Shown: piece by piece, positions 1 to 12,813 of the stretch | Layout: every line of letters starts with the position of its first letter | Position numbering within the stretch: the first letter of the stretch is position 1 | Assembly (NCBI GenBank): GCA_002118135.1 | Contig: BDIU01000231.1 | Location: forward strand, 1 to 64,000 | Direction of reading: 5' to 3' | DNA length: 64,000 nucleotides | Source of the DNA: Trebouxia sp. TZW2008 | Lineage: Eukaryota; Chlorophyta; Trebouxiophyceae; Trebouxiales; Trebouxiaceae | Notes under the pieces: model-generated | Told to the model about the DNA's origin: nothing | The model's input: the letters and a program-made list of their open reading frames with translations, nothing else | Database searches by the model: none | Program-made: the position numbers and the translations under genes

Positions 1-72
1 ATTGGGTGGTTATTGGACTAAACCTGGAACATGCCAACGCAGCTGGGCTGGTTTATTGCTTCATGCGCAGCG

Positions 73-777
73 TCAGCTTGGCAGTTGTAACAGTGTATGC
101 TCAAGTACTTCATCAGCACATGGTGCATTCTGTGCTTGCAGCTTACCATCAGGAGGCCCCAAAGAGCCTCTGAATCTTGGTTGTTTGTGCTCAGGCATCC
201 CAGACATAGCACAATGGCAATTGCAGCACAGCATGCTTGTCCGGAACTCATCCACATCGCACACTTTGCAGGTTTTGCCAAGCTGCCTGCGAAGTGCTGT
301 TGTGGGCGTTGGAGCCAAACCCTTGCTGACAGAGGAGAATTTGGCATCTCCATACGCCACAATGGTACTTCGCTTGCTCTGACTGATGGTGTTGCAAGCA
401 CTTTGCAAGGCTGCCTGCCGCCTTATTTTGTGCTTTCGTCTTAGCTTACGATGGCATGGCTTGCCAAAGTATTCAGAAACAAGTGTTTCATGTTGCACTT
501 TCCAGCGTATGGGCGTGCAGTATGCCTGGACATTGGCAACCTTGGGGGTAGGTGTTGCCAGCAGGGCTTGTTGTACAGCTGGTGCACTGAGAAGCCATTT
601 GTCAGCTTTCGCTTTGTGTTCCCTGCAGCCGCTGACTTCTTGCCATCTCCTCTGTCTCCGGCTACTGCTGCTAAATTTTTCTGGTTTTCTGATGTGCTGC
701 TCATGCTTGTGCTGCTTAGCATGGTCTGAGTGCAGCGCTGTTGTAAATGCTGTAATGCTGCTATCAACATCCTGGAG
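73..777 (-). CDS. Fanzor (eukaryotic TnpB-like, RNA-guided nuclease) C-terminal exon, probably degenerate
   Basis: One frame stays open for about 234 codons on the minus strand, entering after an acceptor-like tagctccag at about 778-786. It shows the order typical of the Fanzor C-terminal half: a basic region, then VAYGDAKF near 366, a KGLAPTPTTALRR segment, then VDEFRTS near 255-235 followed by CCNCHC, the first half of a zinc ribbon. The VDE(Y/F)RTS plus CxxC block is characteristic of Fanzor/TnpB-type RuvC nucleases, which use a guide RNA to cut DNA and are mobilised with transposons. The second zinc knuckle and the RuvC-III Asp-Val-Asn-Ala-Ala block are not in this frame; a remnant-like YNCQADAAHEAIN occurs in another frame at about 80, suggesting a frameshift and loss of the catalytic Asp. 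N-terminal exons were not recognised. Family call firm, activity doubtful. Confidence 0.72.
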   Translation of the reverse strand, partial: LQDVDSSITAFTTALHSDHAKQHKHEQHIRKPEKFSSSSRRQRRWQEVSGCREHKAKADKWLLSAPAVQQALLATPTPKVANVQAYCTPIRWKVQHETLVSEYFGKPCHRKLRRKHKIRRQAALQSACNTISQSKRSTIVAYGDAKFSSVSKGLAPTPTTALRRQLGKTCKVCDVDEFRTSMLCCNCHCAMSGMPEHKQPRFRGSLGPPDGKLQAQNAPCADEVLEHTLLQLPS

Positions 778-3202
778 CTAATGCTGACATTTTCGGCAGG
801 ACAAGCAAAACCCGCCTGCTTTCGTAGAGGAGTTATATTGCCTGCTCCTGCTTAGCAGCAGCTCTGGTCAAGTGTTGGGTCAGCTTCATGGGGCGACGGT
901 GAGCGTGAGCGTAGATTAGGGACTCCGATGATCGTATCACTGGGTGGCCTTATCGTATACCATTTCGGTACAAGAGCAATTGATGGCATGAAGCCTTTTG
1001 GTTTCTGGTTTCAGACCTCTAGTCAATGCCTGGCCTCTTGGCGCGACGTACGCGCATGCATGGTGTCCACTTATAGACAATCAACAAAGATGTCGTCCCG
1101 AATGTAGCTACGCATAATCTGGCAGCGCTGTCACTGCAAGAGGAACACAACTAGCTCAAGTGTACAGATCAGCTTGTGAGCGGCCCAGCCAGCTGCTGGC
1201 CATGCAGTGTATGAACACCACCATTCAGTCGAGTATACAGAAGTGTCACCCTCTTTCAAGGCATGCGCTGACGTTTTCCTCTGAAAACTTGGCGCCACAA
1301 AGTGGTCGGCATGCGCCATGCGTGCTACTCTCAGCTCGGACGCCAGCGTCTCATCTACGAATCCAAACATCACGAGCAGTCAAATGCACAGCTGCTGCGC
1401 CTCGAACTGCCAAGCTGGACAGCAGCATGATGTGGGGTGACATCATGATGCTCACTGCAACTGAGCTTGCTTCAGAAAGGCTTCCTAAACATGCAACAGG
1501 GGTCCTGACCTTGACATTGATTGCAGCTTGGCTTGGGGTACGCTTCTGCACAGCTGCAAGCTTGTATGGTGCTGCTTTTGCATTTGCACGCACTCAGTCG
1601 CTGCCTTGAAAAGCCTGAGTAGCAGACCTTTGTAATGACTGATGAATCCTTTTGCACAAGCCTCTCTCTGCTGTACTGCAGGCGGCTGCTGCAAAAGGCG
1701 ACTACACAGCCAAACCACGCCAAAGGGTCAGCTACCAGTATGCGTACAGCATGTGGATTGGCATGGAGCAGGCAGCTATCACCTGGGTACATGCAGCAAG
1801 CTAATGCAGCTTATGTTGTGCTGATTGGACAACTGCTGAACAACGCTTGTGCTTGCAGCTTCTCTTCATACCCACAGCGATGGCGATGTATGCTGCGTTG
1901 GTGTCGCATCATCTTCTGGACAGCGCAGTATTTAAGGTCCCACCTGGATCAAGGACATCACCAGAAGGAGAGGTTATGCTGGCAGCTTTGTTTACGCTGA
2001 TGTCATGGCGAGGCATATATTCTTCGCAAATGTTGTGAGCATCAGAACTTGCAGAATTGGAACTTGATGATAGCAAGTGCTGCTATCTCAAGGGCCAAGA
2101 GGCGCTAAACCTGTTTCAAAATTGAGTAATGAGATGCAACAAGGTAGAATTGTGCACAATTCCTGGCACCCAGGACACTTGCTTGGTTTCAGCAGTCGCA
2201 GTCAGTAGTGAGAGCTGCTTCCAGTAAGTGAGTGGTGAAAATGTAACAAAGTGGGACCAAAGAATGTAAAGAATTGTGCGGCAATGGATCAAAAATGCAG
2301 CCGGGTGTGAGGCAGTGCCTGGGTAGGGTTGTTGGCAGAGAGCACTAACAAAATCTCAAGTGACTGAGGACATGTGTTTCAATTGACGCCACTGACTGGG
2401 ACTGCATGCTTCAACAGTGATGGCCTGTGCATCTAGCTCATGCTATTTAGATGTATGATGCCTGCATGACCATTGAATTTTGTGTTTTTGAAACTTGGAG
2501 TGCTAAACATCTTTGTTAGTCTGCAATTGCAAGGAGAGAAGTCGAAAACAAAACTGTCCTGATTATACTATAAAACCAACAAGCGCTAGCTGATTGTCAA
2601 CAGGTGATGCTGTCTGCTGAAAACCATGAGAATCGGCAATCAACTTCAGACCCAATGTTCAACACATCGCATAACGGGTGTGCAATTAATGCTTACCTGA
2701 ATCGGCTGTCTTCAGTATGAGTTTCTTGACGCAATGCCTACAGCAATGACATCTGCGCAGTGCATCGACATCAAGGCGCAGCGTCTGACTCAGATGCCAC
2801 AGCACTCAGCAGACTCGCAAGCTACCATGCAGGCGGCATGATGGACATTGAAGAATAGGGGTTAGTATTGATTCCAAGTGAGGCGCCTGGGTCAACGCTG
2901 TCACCCAGCTAGTCAACAGAAGCACCACAATTTGGCGATGTGGTACAGCTGTAAAGGATACGAGTATTGATCGAATTTGCCTCAAAGTGTCATTCGTCTA
3001 AGTGTAAATGAGTGACACAGTATCTTTCAAGGAATAGCAAGATAGAAAGCCCTGGAGATGGGCAGGGCAAACAAAAGGCGATTGCAAGCCAGAGCAAAGG
3101 CCGGCAATAGTATCGATTGCAGCCAATGAAAGCAACAAAACAGGCCATGCACCTAATGCTTTGCCTCAGAAGATGTCTGCAGCAACCTGCTATTGTACAG
3201 GA
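778..3202. other. No gene recognised
   Basis: This stretch lies between the Fanzor exon and the 3' end of the MFS gene. N-terminal Fanzor exons and a transposon end would be expected here, but I found no RuvC-I motif, no long frame and no clear terminal inverted repeat. Short frames around 1130-1800 lack recognisable motifs. Confidence 0.5.
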
Positions 3203-6200
3203 TTATATGGAAACAGAGCGGCTCAATGGCTCACTGTGTGGCTGTGCATCTTCATGCAAAGACCTGTCTGAGTCATCCCTACTGACAAAGCGAGCAATTT
3301 GCCCTTGCAACAGCTGTGTTGTCTCTTCCCAGCCTACACCAGCCTCTTGCAACACCACTGAGGATGTCAATCTGTCATGTGACTGCCTCCTGCTGAGTGG
3401 TACTGGTATATCAATACTAGTGTTTCTAGACAGCTGCTGTGCTTCTTCATCAACTATGACTGGTTGTGCTGATTTTGGAGCTGGGCGAAGCCATTTCTGC
3501 AGCATCACAAGCAAGCTTCTGTCCACATGTCCAACTGTCTAAAACTGAAGTTGAACCACTTGCAGGTATTGGCGGCTGTACGACGCAACCATCAAGATCA
3601 ATGCCATTGCATGACCATGTGCGATGGACTGACAGGCTTTTACTGGCAAGCAACAAGGGGCATGCTGACTGCAAGCATTGATTGCATCACAGTCATTATT
3701 TGCATGATCCGTTAAAGCTTGCGCTGTGTTGGAAAGACACCAAAATAGAGTCACTTGCAGATGTTTAGATATGTCGGGGAAACACAAGCCGCCTACTTGC
3801 ATTAAGAGGATGCCACTGAGCGTAGTCATGGCAGTATCAAAACATGCTCTGTGTAAGATCTATGTGAATAAGTGCAACCCATACATCATGAAACCACTGT
3901 ACCTGGAAGATGAGTATGCCAAAAGGGGACATGCAGGTAAGCAAAGTAATAATCAGCCAAAGGGTGTGGCCATGGCACTGATAACCTGGAGTCTGCCTGC
4001 CAGGATCTGCCTCACCACAGTTCACCCCATCATTGGGACAGAACTGCCCCAGCAGATAGCCACTGGCAGTGCCTGCATACTGTCACTTCACAGTCGGTGC
4101 TTTAAACAGTATCAAACTCAACACAACCCATGGCTGACATTGCACTTCCCAGCCAAGATGAGCCACAGAATGTGATCATGGCACTGGTAGCCTGGAGTCT
4201 GCCTCCCAGGATCTGCCTCACCACAGTTGACTCCATCATTGGGGCAGAACTGGCCAAGCAGATATCCACTGGCAGTCCCTGCACCATTGTCACTGCAGTG
4301 TCTTGTAATGGCTACAAGTTAAGCAAGGTGACGATGTGCAGCAGGGTGTGGCCATGGCACTGGTAGTCTGGAGTCTGCCTGCTAGGATCTGCCTCACCAC
4401 AGTTGACTCCATCATTGGCACAAACTTGCCCCAGCAGGTATCCACTAGCAGTGCCTGCGCCACGCCAGTACGACAGGTCACATGTAAAAACAGACAGATT
4501 GTACCTGGGTATCAAATGCATCGCATTGAATGCAGATCAGCATAGCAAGACAGAAGGCAACTGTACTTTGATGATTTTCACATGCAAAATAACTCCACGC
4601 TGACATGGCAACAGTCCTGCTGACACTCAAGCAAGCAAGCAGAATGCATGTACGCTCGTTTGTGCCCTGTGACGTAAATCGCGAGCGAATGTATGCCTCA
4701 GCTGGTGAGTTGAGTGGATCTGAGGGTGTCTGCAGCTAAGATCGTAGTGAAGCTGTCTGTGCTGTCTGTTGCGCTGCCGCTGTCGGTCACGAGCGATAAT
4801 GCACAGGCAGTAATCCAGGTGATGTTATGAGTGTCTACAGGCACTCGTGACCAGCATGTACGCTCCAGACACAGACTATCTCGCCTCTGACATTGTGCAC
4901 CTAGCAGGGTCACAAAACCTCACTGGCAAGCATGCAGATGATATTGACGACAACATGCTGCTCAAATTCAAGCAAGCATTGATTATTATTATTAATCAAT
5001 AATCAATGCTTATGTCTCATCTGGTTTTGCTTCCCACCAGAGAAAGCGCAAAACCCTTACCCTAAACCCTACACCCTAAACCCTACAACCCAATCCCCTA
5101 ACAAAAATACAATTTTGAAATTTTCCTGGGGCTTTTGAAACCCTACCGCCCGAAACCCAATGACTTATAATGTCAGGGGCCAGAGCGCACCTGTGACAAA
5201 CTTGCCCAGAAACAAGGTAGCAGACGCCATGGCTATAAGTAATCCTTGCCTGCTCACCGTCAAACAATCAAGAAGGATACATGCATCTCCAATGCAAATT
5301 ATCTTTCCTGTCGACATGATGCCGTTTGGCGTTAGCAAGCAGGCAGAGCCCACCTGTGACAAATTTGCCCAGGAACAAAGGGGCGGACGCCATGGCTGTG
5401 AACACTCCTTCCCTGCCCTCTGGAGCCACTGACATGCTGTAGTCATACCACCTTGGAGACCAAATGGACTCGCCAAAAGACAGCTGGATCACAAACAGTA
5501 CTGTGGCCCACTCTGCAACACAGCAAAGCACATCAGGTTGTGCGCATCTGCATCGCAACTGTTTTCATGCTTGCTAATCAGCTTCCACGACCCTGCTAGG
5601 TCCAGACCATTTCAAGTCATAAAGAGGCAGCGTGGTGACTCAACAACACAGCAGACCATAGCCAGCCGTCATGAATTACGTGCTCACAAGTCTTTCCTGA
5701 GGAGTTGTACGCTGATCAGGGAGGTTTCGTGCTCACTGCGCAAACAATTTTTGGCAGATGCACCTTGCTGACCAAAGGGATGCTTTTGCTGACTGGACAT
5801 CAGCAGGCTTACCAGTTGTGAAGACAGCCATCCACAGAGGTGACAGAGCTGACACATAGCTGCCATAGTGGATCATGTCAAAGTGGGAGTAATGGGTGGC
5901 GGCTGCTCCTACCAATGGCACCAATGTCATGATCATGGCTGGATTAATACTGTACACTGTGCCCACAGGAGCACTGCAGCCAAATGACCTGCAGCAAGGT
6001 ACAGCTTGTGTCATGCTGATGCTTTGACGCCCACGCTTGAGCATTTGTGATACAGTGGAACCAGCATTTTGATGATGGCGGAATGGATACTGTACTCCGT
6101 GTCCACAGGGCCACTGCAGCCAAATGACCTGCAACAATGTGCAGCTTGTATCATGCTGGTGCTTTGTCACCAATGTATGTATGGTTGCGATACAGCAAAA

Positions 6201-9200
6201 CCTGCATCACAATTGGGCTGGATTGACTGTGCATTGCACCCACAGGAGCACGGCAGCCAAACGACCTGCAGCAGGGTACAGCTTGTGTCATGCTGATGCT
6301 TTGACACCCATGCTTGAGTATTTGTTAAACAGTGGAACCAGCATTGTGATGATGGCTGAATGGATATTGTAATCCGTGTCCACAGGGCCACTGCAGCCAA
6401 ATGACCTGTGGCAATGTGCAGCTTGTGTCATGCTGGTGCTTTGCCACCCATGCTTGAGCAGTTGTGTTACAGCCAAACCAACATCACAAGCTGTGAGTGT
6501 ATCATTCGATTACAAACTTTGCCAGCTGTCTTGGGAAGCAACAACAGCTGTTGACACTGCACCTGACTTGGTACTTTGGTAGAGTAGCGTCGAGGTGCCT
6601 GAAGATGGCCTTCAGATTGACAGTGATGACGCACATGGCCATGTACTTCCTGAACTCCCTTGATGACACCAGCTCCTGTAAACATACACAGTGCCTCAGA
6701 CTTGACAAACAAAGCAAAATGCTTTGGCCATATCCTGGATACACGCTGTGCTCCAGAGTGCTGCATCCGCTAGTCTGCCGAGATGCTCGTCAAATCCCAG
6801 CTGTCTAGACGTTACGTTGAGAGGACCTGCACAATCTGCCTGACTGCTTGCTTGCTTAACAAAGACAGCACATTAACATTGCCGGAGCATGTCCATTGCA
6901 CAGTCCAAGCAAGTTTGAAAGTCACAAAGCTGAGGAGTTACAGCTGTGCCCGCCTGCTTTCGCAAGCTGTTCATTCAGTACATTCATCACAAACGTTTGA
7001 GACTCAGAGGTCACTTGGGCATGAGAGTATCTGTGACACAACTCACACATAAGCTGATGCAACTGTGCGGCACGATTCCGCAGAATATAGATGTCACAAA
7101 TGCTGCTGCTTTTGCTGCTGCACCATCACAAACATTTGCTAGGCAAATTCTGAGACCCAGCAAACAGGTATGTTCAGGCACAAGCAGTGCATCACCTTAA
7201 CTTGTGCTGCAACTCGCTGCAGTGCATTTGGCTGAGCTGGACCGCTCTGCTGTTCTGCTTCTTCACGGCCCTGTTCAGAGCTTGTTGCAGCCTCATAGTT
7301 TTTGCCCCTGGACTTTGCCTAGAAGCATAAAACACAATGATCATTGCAAATAACACTCAACAAACGATACACAAGTCTTCAAGTCAAGTCTTGGAGGAAG
7401 CATCCACTCAGAAGCAGTGCAAACTGTGACACAGGCAAGCGTTGCCATCAGCACGCAGTATGCAACATGGACATTACGGTAGCAATCACTGACATGGAGA
7501 GTGTGGTTACTTACTGTTGTTACATCCTGGGGCACTGGCTTGACGCCTTCACCATCATCAGTCAGTCTGTGCTGGTCAGGCGCCAGGGGCAATCCAACTC
7601 CAGAAGATGCTCTGCTTCTGCTGTGCTTGGCAGGTAGAGAGTGCTCACGGATGGTGAAGTTCAGCAAGAAGCCTGTGCCAGCTGCAAAGCACCCTGCAGA
7701 AGGCAGTTCAGCGATAAGAGACACAGAACTGAGAAGTGCAGAATAAGGGGCGAAAGTCGAGCGGTGATGGGCAGTGGGTAAGGCATGAGGGCTGAGGGAG
7801 AAATTTTGCAAAAGCTCAAGGATGGGCAAGTCTGCAAAGAGGAAGTTTTTGCAGATGTAATAGCAGCCATCAGATCTTAGCTTGCCTCCAAATGCGCAAG
7901 CATCATAACGTCTCAACAGGAGGCTTATGTCAACCTGGTGTTGAGATCTAGCTACACAGCATTTTGCAAGACTTTCACAACATTTACAAGCAATGCTGTT
8001 TTGCTGTGCTTAAATGTATCAAACTCAAATCTTGTTCAATGTTGGAGCCTGGCCCATACAACCAGGCATAGCCCATACGCTAGTGATGGCATTGCTGTTG
8101 CTGCTAGTCATTGATGGTTGCCTCTGTCACGTCTACAAAGCGAGACTCTATGCATGGCTGATTGCTGAGCTCTGATGCAGCAGGCACCTCAATGGCTTAC
8201 CAAGCACCAGATACAGGCGGTAGCCACTGTTGGGCACACGGTCAGCTGGCCGGTCTCTGATCTCAAGGTCATTGTGCATGGTGACTCTGTACAGGTCTAG
8301 AGTTCACCTAGACAAGCCATGAAGGCAATGACGAGAGACAGGATGAGTCGTCATGACACAGAAGATGTTCAATGACTCACCAAGCACAAGATACAGGCGA
8401 TAACCGTTATTCAGCACATTGTCAGCTGGCCAGTCTCTGATAGCAACGCCATCACTCAGGGTGACTCTGAACAGGTCCACAGGCCACCCAGACAAGCCAT
8501 GAAGGCATTGACCAGAGGCAGGATGAGTAGTCATGACACAGAAGCAATCCAATGACTCACCAAGTACAAGATACAGCCGGTAGCCACTGTTCAGGACGCT
8601 GTCAGCTGGCCGGTCTCTGATCCCAAAGCCATCACGCAGGGTGATTCTGAACAAATCCAATGCCCAGCCAGACAGCAGGCTAGCCACATTCATGGCCGCA
8701 TACAGTACGGCATATGCAAAGCCCCTGTTGCTCTGCAGCAGAAAAGGTACTGTTTGTGGTTTCATTGATGACACAGAAACATCCATGAAACTGAATAGCG
8801 CATTGGCGCTGAACTATCCTTTGCAGACTGGCAACCCATCATCATGCATGCACAGACACTCTTCAGAAGCACATGGCAATGCAAGACAGAATGAGAGGTG
8901 AGTACAGAATGACAGCTCAGCTCCAAAATGATGTTGACAGACTTGATCTGTGCTGCATGTGTACTTCACAGGCAGTCGGAAGAGGAGGGGCCACCAGTGA
9001 GCCAGTTTGTGTGCATAGCAGGCAGAGTCTTATAACATGTTGTTCGGCCACAAATGTGCATCCAGCTGCAGCACTATTTGACACAGCTATGCTTGTAAGA
9101 TACTTGGGTGTATGTGAGCTTCAGCACATGGTGAAGAGACAGCTAGTGGTATGTTCTATGTCATGACCTAATGATGGACCAGCATTGTGCATGAAGCCAC

Positions 9201-10117
9201 AGCTTTGTCATATGCATCTGGTTTTTTCTTTGTCTGAGACAGCTTCTTATGTGAATTGACTGTACCTCTATCAGACGCCCCTACAAAGATGCTCAGAACA
9301 AGCCTCCCTGTCAAGACAGGACTTGGGCCATACACACCAGACACATGTGCTGAAGCGTGTAATGATGATGATTGTCATTAATTCTGTACCTCCTTGGTGT
9401 ATCTCTTCACTGCAATAAGCACAGCTGGCGAGCCAAAGGCCAGACCAAAGCTGACAGGGCCAAAGATTGCTGTCAGCAGCATCCATTTGGTGTGGCTCAC
9501 TGCAAGCAAGAGCCTGCATGCAATCACAGGCTTGATTGCCTGCAACAAAGCTTGTTTGATTGCAACAGAGCTTATTTGCCTGCAACAAAGCTCTAACAGC
9601 ATGTATTCGGTATACCAAAGTCATGCCACAGGCCAGCAAAAGCTATTTTCACCTGCCAGTGCCAGTCAAAACGAATGCAACCGCAAGTGTTTTCTTGACA
9701 CCTGCCAAGCGAGAAGAGTGTCAGCGTACTGCAGTCTTTGCTTTCTGCTTTTTGAGCTTAGCCAATGCTTTGCGCAAGTCAAAGGGCTTACCTAGGAAGT
9801 CTACAATGCCCCCAAAGGCGAAACCAAATAATGTGATAGCACAACCCCAGAGCCCATACAATACACCGGTCTGCAATGTGCAACCCAGCTCAAGGAAAGG
9901 GATGCTACTGCATGTGCCTTTGGTGCGTGGCCAGACTTACCTGCTGATCAGTAAAGCCGAATTCTTCTGTAAGGTACAAGGTGAATAGCAAAGATAAAGA
10001 AAAGTAATTAAAATTGTCACAAGCGTTTATAGCGTACACAATGTACAAGTCCCTGCAGCATGTTGCGGCTCGTATGACACAAAGGCTATGGGAGATGCCG
10101 GAAGAGAGTACGACCAC
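3203..10117 (-). CDS. Major facilitator superfamily transporter, multi-exon, 12 TM
   Basis: Exons read from high to low coordinates: TM1 with YFSLSLLFTLYLTEEFG (about 10055-9941); GVLYGLWGCAITLFGFAFGG (9870-9792, TM2); 9701-9653 (GVKKTLAVAFVLTGTG); 9513-9390 (TM4, FGPVSFGLAFGSPAVLIAVK); about 8730-8570 (RGFAYAVLYAAMNVASLLSG); a hydrophilic loop near 7680-7540; KAIFRHLDATLPKY (about 6650-6560); GTVYSINPAMIM with HFDMIHYGSYVSALSP (about 5990-5850); ESIWSPRWYDYSMSVAPEGR and APLFLGKFVTG (about 5500-5360); DGVNCGEADPGRQTPGY and the last TM ending GILIFQ (about 4480-3905); and a Ser/Arg-rich cytoplasmic tail (3526-3203). Junctions are in phase where checked (9870-9390). It matches a family of alga/protist MFS proteins of unknown substrate carrying the RHLDATLPKY and SPRWYDY motifs. 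The exact start and some middle exons are uncertain. The gene shares a divergent upstream region with RAB11. Confidence 0.78.
3960..4480 (-). repeat. Three tandem copies of the MFS penultimate exon
   Basis: The block around aggatctgcctcaccacag recurs near 4001, 4208 and 4383, spaced about 207 and 176 bp. Each copy can be read on the minus strand as NCGEADP followed by QTP-Y-QCH. Only the lowest-coordinate copy runs on into the final TM segment (LWLIITLL...). The upstream copies are shortened versions of the same exon with neighbouring intron. Confidence 0.8.
5049..5100. repeat. Interstitial telomere-like tract (CCCTAAA units)
   Basis: About 50 bp made of perfect and slightly degenerate CCCTAAA units: ccctaaaccctacaccctaaa is the core. 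This is the complement of TTTAGGG, the plant and green-algal telomere repeat. It lies inside an intron of the MFS gene, between the FVTG exon and the DGVNCGEADP exon. Confidence 0.85.
5185..5420 (-). repeat. Two tandem copies of the MFS 'FLGKFVTG' exon end
   Basis: The segments near 5190-5260 and 5351-5420 are about 161 bp apart and both encode AMASA(P/T)LFLGKFVTG followed by a GT donor. The higher-coordinate copy is attached to the conserved SPRWYDY part; the other starts abruptly after an intron-like stretch. Confidence 0.8.
5950..6470 (-). repeat. Four tandem copies of the MFS 'YSINPA' exon start
   Basis: The motif cagccaaatgacctgcagca recurs near 5978, 6119, 6255 and 6396 with a period of about 137-141 bp. 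Each copy contains a TGCAG acceptor plus the first part of the exon (SFGCSAPVGTVYSINPA in the intact copy). The three upstream copies have substitutions such as YSIHSAI or lose the frame, and stop before HFDMIHYGSYVS, which is present only in the lowest-coordinate copy. Confidence 0.85.
6990..7135. repeat. Dispersed repeat, copy 1 (second copy near 27650)
   Basis: A segment containing gaggtcacttgggcatgag, then a ctgatgcaa stretch, cgcagaatatagat and a gctgctgctttt tract. The same order of blocks recurs at about 27650-27775 in an unrelated intergenic region. Here it lies in an MFS intron. No coding capacity is seen. Confidence 0.6.
8161..8720 (-). repeat. Three 180-bp in-frame copies of an MFS exon
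   Basis: The donor-side landmark caatg(a/g)cttaccaagca or its variant lies at 8190, 8370 and 8550, exactly 180 bp (60 codons) apart. Each unit encodes LD(L/V)-F/Y-R-VTL-DG-IRDRPAD, then NSGYRLYLVLG and a GT donor. The highest-coordinate copy carries the additional TM sequence RGFAYAVLYAAMN. The two neighbouring copies stay open together through the intervening sequence; the lowest copy has a stop just before it. Confidence 0.9.
9270..9390. repeat. Dispersed intronic repeat, copy 1 (second copy near 15545)
   Basis: Shares an ordered series of blocks with 15545-15685: atcaga, aaagatgctcagaacaagcc, aaga, gacttgggcc, acacacc, atgtgctg, then an ATG/ATT-rich tail. It sits in an MFS intron on the 3' side of exon 9513-9390. 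The simple-sequence tail is reminiscent of a short retroelement, but no RNA-polymerase III promoter was identified. Confidence 0.65.
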
Positions 10118-10665
10118 ACCTGGGCGACCCCTTCAAACTTCGCAGCCCTTCATGGGTCTGCTTGAGTGCCCTCACGCAGGCACTCTTCATGACACGCTCA
10201 TTGGTTCACGCGCATGCCTGATCCACAGGATCACGGTCAACGAGTCTGGTCACAAGCTGATGTAGGTTATCTGCGACACCAAACGCATTTTACGCGGAAG
10301 CCCGCCTGACGATGGCACTTGCGCCTCGGCAAGCCAATGTTTTACCGCTGACTGACGCTTTTATAGCGGCGACACAACCGGACGATGCAGCGAACATTGA
10401 CTCAGGTTCGTGACGAGCAAGAAGAAGAGTGCGATCAGCATTGGACAGGCGTCAAGAGCTGCACAGGCATACAAGCAGCAGCAGGTTCGCAGTGGCAGTG
10501 ATCTCTGCAGCAGCAGTACAAAGTCTTGTTGCACGCCCCGTATCAGGCACATTGCTTGTCTGGACTTGCTCACAAGCTTAAGAGCGTATAGTCAGCCGGT
10601 CAGCAGGTGCAGCACTTGTAGTTGCAGACGAACACATCAGGCTTTGAAGTTTCACCACCGGCATC
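10118..10665. promoter_or_regulatory. Shared divergent upstream region of the MFS and RAB11 genes
   Basis: About 550 bp lie between two genes transcribed away from each other, so both promoters should be here. Short frames in it look like 5' untranslated sequence. No TATA box or other defined element could be assigned. Confidence 0.5.
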
Positions 10666-11741
<1,076 letters not shown>

Positions 11742-12813
11742 GCTATTAGTCAAGCTGCATCCAACACATTATCAAGCAGCAGCAGCACTTACAACCCTGA
11801 TGGCCTGGCCAATCACCATGGTTTGTCGCGGCTTTTGCAAGTTGAACAAATGTGGACCCTTGTACTTTAGCTTACTTGCAGGTCATCTGCTGTGTCTTAC
11901 CAGATGTGCCTGTATCAAGTGACAATAGCACAGTCCCTTTTCTGCTGTGATTTCAATCCCAGAGGGGCTTGTGTGCTGCAGTGTAACATTCCCACTGCCC
12001 TATGCAGTGTGTTGTGAATCACACATGCTGCAACTTGTCCTGTACTTGGGCGCAACCGCTGCTTGATGAGGCTGTATGTTAGGAATTCCAGCCACATTGA
12101 GCCAGCTATCTATGCAAACTGCTGTCAAATGACAAATGTAACATCTTCATTTGCTACAATAGCTGCACGCCCTTGTTGGCGTGGTTGACACCTTCAGGCT
12201 GCAAGTGCGCTTTCTTTTCACTTTGCACACTGTCTTGTCTGGTACAGCACAAGCTGCTGCAGCCTTTGAAATTCTCAAACTGTCTGCCACGGCCGGATGG
12301 GTCCTTGAAGGCCGCAGGTCAAAGTGCTATGAATTGACATGGCCCATAATGGCAATCATTATGAACCCAAGTTGCATTTGAAAAGCGCTCTTGAGCGTCA
12401 TCATCAGCTGACAACGGAAAAACTTCCGGAAGACATGTTGGTCTGACCAATTCTCGTTTTTGCGCAATGCATGACCTTTGCACTCTGCAGATTCATCGCA
12501 GAACAGCTTGCAAAGTCTGACGAGATAAAGCGTGCATATGGGGCAAGTGTTGTCATGTGGTTACGGTTTTTGTGCCAACACAGAACTGCATGCTTGATCA
12601 CAATAAGGCAGCTAGGGCTTTGCCTACATGTCACGACAAGCTAAATGCAAAAGAGTCTGCATCCATACCTATTCATACACTTGGTTTGCTGAATGCTGGG
12701 CTGCCGCAAGCAGCTCTTCCACTGGCATCAAGTTCGTTTCATGTAATTACTTTATAAAGAAAAAAGAAAAGAAAAGTCTACATCCTTAAGCGTCATGTTG
12801 AGAGCCCCTCGTT
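11742..12813. other. Tail-to-tail region between RAB11 and the DDR4-like gene
   Basis: It should hold both 3' untranslated regions. TGTAA, the usual green-algal polyadenylation signal, occurs near 11980 and 12136 downstream of the RAB11 stop. An A/G-rich tract (gaaaagaaaagtcta) near 12760-12780 resembles one at 60625-60650. No gene was recognised. Confidence 0.5.

Noticed and set aside
1880..1990. LDPGGT on the minus strand as the RuvC-I motif of the Fanzor
   Set aside because: The frame hits a stop a few codons later and shows no further family similarity.
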